Source: Tupaia tana
Lineage: Eukaryota; Chordata; Mammalia; Scandentia; Tupaiidae
DNA length: 64,000 nt
Direction: 5' to 3'
Assembly (NCBI GenBank): GCA_026018925.1
Contig: JAKSZU010000519.1
Coordinates: forward strand, 1-64,000
The stretch's first letter is position 1. Each line of letters begins with the position of its first letter. The position numbers and the translations under genes are program-made. The notes beneath the pieces were generated by a model, which worked only from the letters and a program-made list of their open reading frames with translations, had not been told where the DNA came from and searched no databases. Shown here piece by piece: positions 60,394-64,000 of the stretch.

Positions 60394-63300
60394 ACGAATC
60401 CACATGGATACTGGGAACTAGATATTTCCGGCACAGGAGAAATGAAGATTTTCTACTCATAATTCAGCCTCCAGCAAGCAAAGCTAGTGTGGTAGGGAGC
60501 GCCTCTGGCCTTCTATCCCTGTCCCTGTGTCTCTGAGGTCTCTGTGTCTCTCTGCTCCTGTCTCCTCATAATTTTTTGGTAATTTTTCCTTTTTACGATT
60601 TTTGAAAAGGAGAATTTCTCTCTGGCTCTCAGCTCCATCTTTTGTTTTGTTAATAAGCCCTTCTGCTCCTTTCTCCCAGGCAGGAGAGTTGAGCCATTCT
60701 CTGAGAAGAATCCACATGGATACTGGGAACTAGATATTTCAGGCACAGGAGAAATGAAGATTTTCTACTCATAATTCAGCCCTCCAGCAAGCAAAGCTAG
60801 TGTGGTAGGGAGCCCCTCTGGCCTTCTATCCCTCGTCCCTGTGTCTCTGAGGTCTCTGTGTCTCTCTGCTCCTGTCTCCTCATTTTTTTTTGGTAATTTT
60901 TCCTTTTTACGATTTTTTTAAAGGTAGAATTTCTCTCTGGCTCTCAGCTCCATCTTTTGTTTTGTTAATAAGCCCTTCTGCTCCTTTCTCCCAGGCAGGA
61001 GAGTTGAGCCATTCTCTGAGAAGAATCCACATGGGATACTGGGAACTAGATATTTCAGGCACAGGAGAAATGAAGATTTTCTACTCATAATTCAGCCTCC
61101 AGCAAGCAAAGCTAGTGTGGTAGGGAGCCCCTCTGGCCTTCTGTCCCTGTTCTTGTGTCTCTGAGGTCTCTGTGTCTCTCTGCTCCTGTCTCCTCATTTT
61201 TTTTTGGAAATTTTTCCTTTTTACGATTTTTTTAAAGGTAGAATTTCTCTCTGGCTCTCAGCTCCATCTTTTGTTTTGTTAATAAGCCCTTCTGCTCCTT
61301 TCTCCCAGGCAGGAGAGTTGAGCCATTCTCTGAGAAGAATCCACATGGATACTGGGAACTAGATATTTCAGGCACAGGAAAAATGAAGATTTTCTACTCA
61401 TAATTCAGCCTCCAGCAAGCAAAGCTAGTGTGGTAGGGAGCGCCTCTGGCCTTCTATCCCTGTCCCTGTGTCTCTGAGGTCTCTGTGTCTCTCTGCTCCT
61501 GTCTCCTCATAATTTTTTGGTAATTTTTCCTTTTTACGATTTTTGAAAAGGGAGAATTTCTCTCTGGCTCTAAGCTCCATCTTTTGTTTTGTTAATAAGC
61601 CCTTCTGCTCCTTTCTCCCAGGCAGGGAGAGTTGAGCCATTCTCTGAGAAGAATCCACATGTATACTGGGAACTAGATATTTCAGGCACAGGAAAAATGA
61701 AGATTTTCTACTCATAATTCAGCCTCCAGCAAGCAAAGCTAGTGTGGTAGGGAGCGCCTCTGGCCTTCTATCCCTGTCCCCTGTGTCTCTGAGGTCTCTG
61801 TGTCTCTCTGCTCCTGTCTCCTCATTTTTTTTTTGGTAACTTTTCCTTTTTACGATTTTTTTTAAAGGTAGAATTTCTCTCTGGCTCTCAGCTCCATCTT
61901 TTGTTTTGTTAATAAGCCCTTCTGCTCCTTTCTCCCAGGCAGGAGAGTTGAGCCATTCTCTGAGAAGAATCCACATGGATACTGGGAACTAGATATTTAA
62001 GGCACAGGAGAAATGAAGATTTTCTACTCATAATTCAGCCTCCAGCAAGCAAAGCTAGTGTGGTAGGGAGAGCCCCTCTGGCCTTCTATCCCTGTCCCTG
62101 TGTCTCTGAGGTCTCTGTGTCTCTCTGCTCCTGTCTCCTCATTTTTTTTGGTAATTTTTCCTTTTTACGATTTTTTTTAAAGGTAGAATTTCTCTCTGGC
62201 TCTCAGCTCCATCTTTTCTTTTATTAATAAGCCCTTCTGCTCCTTTCTCCCAGGCAGGAGAGTTGAGCCATTCTCTGAGAAGAATCCACATGGATACTGG
62301 GAACTAGATATTTCAGGCACAGGAGAAATGAAGATTTTCTACTCATAATTCAGCCTCCAGTAAGCAAAGCTAGTGTGGTAGGGAGCCCCTCTGGCCTTCT
62401 ATCCCTGTCCCTGTGTCCTCTGAGGTCTCTGTGTCTCTCTGCTCCTGTCTCCTCATTTTTTTTTGGTAATTTTTCATTTTAACGATTTTTTTAAAGGTAG
62501 AATTTCTCTCTGGCTCTCAGCTCCATCTTTTGTTTTGTTAATAAGCCCTTCTGCTCCTTTCTCCCAGGCAGGAGAGTTGAGCCATTCTCTGAGAAGAATC
62601 CACATGGATACTGGGAGCTATATATTTCAGGCAAAAGAGAAATGAAGATTTTCTACTCATAATTCAGCCTCCAGCAAGCAAAGCTAGTGTGGTAGGGAGC
62701 CCCTCTGGCCTTCTATCCCTGTCCCTGTGTCTCTGAGGTCTCTGTGTCTCTCTGCTCCTGTCTCCTCATTTTTTTTTTGTAATTTTTCCTTTTTACGATT
62801 TTGTTAAAGGTAGAATTTCTCTCTGGCTCTCAGCTCCATCTTTTGTTTTGTTAATAAGCCCTTCTGCTCCTTTCTCCCAGGCAGGAGAGTTGAGCCATTC
62901 TCTGAGAAGAATCCACATGGATACTGGGAACTAGATATTTCAGGCACAGGAGAAATGAAGATTTTCTACTCATAATTCAGCCTCCAGCAAGCAAAGCTAG
63001 TGTGGTAGGGAGCCCCTCTGGCCTTCTATCCCTGTCCCTGTGTCTCTGAGGTCTCTGTGTCTCTCTGCTCCTGTCTCCTCATTTTTTTTGGTAATTTTTC
63101 CTTTTTACGATTTTTTTAAAGGTAGAATTTCTCTCTGGCTCTCAGCTCCATCTTTTGTTTTGTTAATAAGCCCTTCTGCTCCTTTCTCCCAGGCAGGAGA
63201 GTTGAGCCATTCTCTGAGAAGAATCCACATGGATACTGGGAACTAGATATTTCAGGCACAGGAGAAATGAAGATTTTCTACTCATAATTCAGCCTCCAGC

Positions 63301-64000
63301 AAGCAAAGCTAGTGTGGTAGGGAGGCCCCTCTGGCCTTCTATCCCTGTCCTTGTGTCTCTGAGGTCTCTGTGTCTCTCTGCTCCTGTCTCCTCATTTTTT
63401 TTGGTAATTTTTCCCTTTTACGATTTTTTTAAAGGTAGAATTTCTCTCTGGCTCTCAGCTCCATCTTTTGTTTTGTTAATAAGCCCTTCTGCTCCATTCT
63501 CCCAGGCAGGAGAGTTGAGCCATTCTCTGAGAAGAATCCACATGGATACTGGGAACTAGATATTTCAGGCACAGGAGAGATGAAGATTTTCTACTCATAA
63601 TTCAGCCTCCAGCAAGCAAAGCTAGTGTGGTAGGGAGCCCCTCTGGCCTTCTATCCCTGTCCCTGTGTCTCTGAGGTCTCTGTGTCTCTCTGCTCCTGTC
63701 TCCTCATTTTTTTTGGTAATTTTTCCTTTTTACGATTTTTTTAAAGGTAGAATTTCTCTCTGGCTCTCAGCTCCATCTTTTGTTTTGTTAATAAGCCCTT
63801 CTGCTCCTTTCTCCCAGGCAGGAGAGTTGAGCCATTCTCTGAGAAGAATCCACATGGATACTGGGAACTAGATATTTCAGGCACAGGAGAAATGAAGATT
63901 TTCTACTCATAATTCAGCCTCCAGCAAGCAAAGCTAGTGTGGTAGGGAGCCCCTCTGGCCTTCTATCCCTGTCCCTGTGTCTCTGAGGTCTCTGTGTCTC
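60394..64000 (+). repeat. Family D HOR unit 3, partial (11 complete monomers plus 157 bases)
   Basis: Starts are 60394, 60706, 61021, 61335, 61649, 61965, 62280, 62594, 62907, 63219, 63532 and 63844. The order equals the first twelve monomers of unit 1 (47248-50997) and unit 2 (54755-58509), including the GGGAGCTATA monomer at 62594 and CTCCATTCTCCC near 63490. The window ends inside the twelfth monomer. Extra bases compared with unit 2 are frequent up to about 63325. Confidence 0.88.

Larger units (their letters stand above)
1..64000 (+). repeat. Tandem satellite array, ~313-bp monomer, 204 complete copies plus a partial one
   Basis: The same unit recurs end to end with no interruption. Taking the AAGAATCCACATGG motif as the arbitrary monomer start, starts fall at 1, 313, 628, 943, 1256 and so on to 63844, giving 204 complete monomers of 310 to 317 bp and a last partial one. 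The shortest are 31610-31919 and 42561-42870 (310 bp) and the longest is 21278-21594 (317 bp). Length differences come mostly from a T-tract in mid monomer. Every monomer has the same orientation and I found no foreign insertion. Both window edges cut the array, so its true size is unknown. A centromeric or pericentromeric location is an inference from size, homogeneity and HOR structure; a macrosatellite on a chromosome arm or sex chromosome is equally compatible. Orientation '+' is only the given strand. Confidence 0.98.

Noticed and set aside
5102..61976. Recurrent minus-strand frames of 60-96 codons, rich in Lys, Glu and Arg
   Set aside because: These are the purine-rich complement of the same monomer and appear only where small indels remove a stop. 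No conserved start context or codon signature is visible.
134..63871. About 140 open frames of 60-113 codons on the + strand, many very similar in sequence
   Set aside because: They begin at GTG in most cases, sit at the same place of each monomer, and shift frame with T-tract length. They are one non-coding repeat translated repeatedly. Hydrophobic stretches come from the T-rich part.
1..64000. CRISPR-like array (regular repeats)
   Set aside because: Units are 313 bp with no short repeat/unique spacer alternation; the whole unit is conserved.
1..64000. Bacterial promoters, ribosome binding sites, terminators, tRNA or rRNA genes
   Set aside because: Nothing outside the repeat exists, and no such structure is recognisable within the monomer.

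Overview
The whole 64,000-base window is one uninterrupted satellite-DNA array. A unit of about 313 bp is repeated head to tail, always in the same orientation. I could place 204 complete monomers plus a 157-base partial one. Complete monomers are 310 to 317 bp (mean about 313). I see no protein gene, RNA gene, transposon, inversion or unique spacer. The many short reading frames of about 60 to 110 codons are the same repeat read again and again and should not be annotated as genes. A clean 312-bp reference monomer lies at 55068-55379. By my count it has A 63, C 76, G 61, T 112 (43.9% GC), a single CpG, and a long pyrimidine-rich part on the + strand.

The organism is not identifiable from this sequence alone. 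CpG scarcity, the roughly dinucleosome-sized unit and the higher-order organisation fit a centromeric or pericentromeric satellite of a vertebrate, but that is inference. I do not recognise the monomer as a named satellite family.

The array is built from nested higher-order repeats (HORs), recognisable from diagnostic single-base variants. Left part (1-40,372): family C/A heptamers duplicated at 1-2195 and 4071-6262; family A blocks (2510-4070, 9391-12517, 25351-26916, 28170-31297); family C blocks (12518-15957, 31298-32233); a very clean 940-bp trimer array (15958-18465); and a family B heptamer/decamer HOR that recurs six times (7203, 18466, 21595, 32859, 34738, 38183). A transition zone lies at 40,373-41,309. 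Right part (41,310-64,000): a different set of variants, family D. It contains a 24-monomer unit (47248-54754), an 18-monomer unit explained by loss of six monomers (54755-60393), and a third unit running off the window (60394-64000).

The most useful observations are: the 24-mer/18-mer length polymorphism; the heptamer/decamer B HOR with a truncated pentamer copy whose junction falls inside a hybrid monomer; the abrupt family boundary near 40.4-41.3 kb; a conserved pair of short dyads at the monomer junction with no CENP-B box; one CpG kept in nearly every copy; and a cluster of one-base insertions between about 56 and 63.4 kb that looks like consensus error rather than biology. All comparisons were made by eye. 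No alignment or database search was run.
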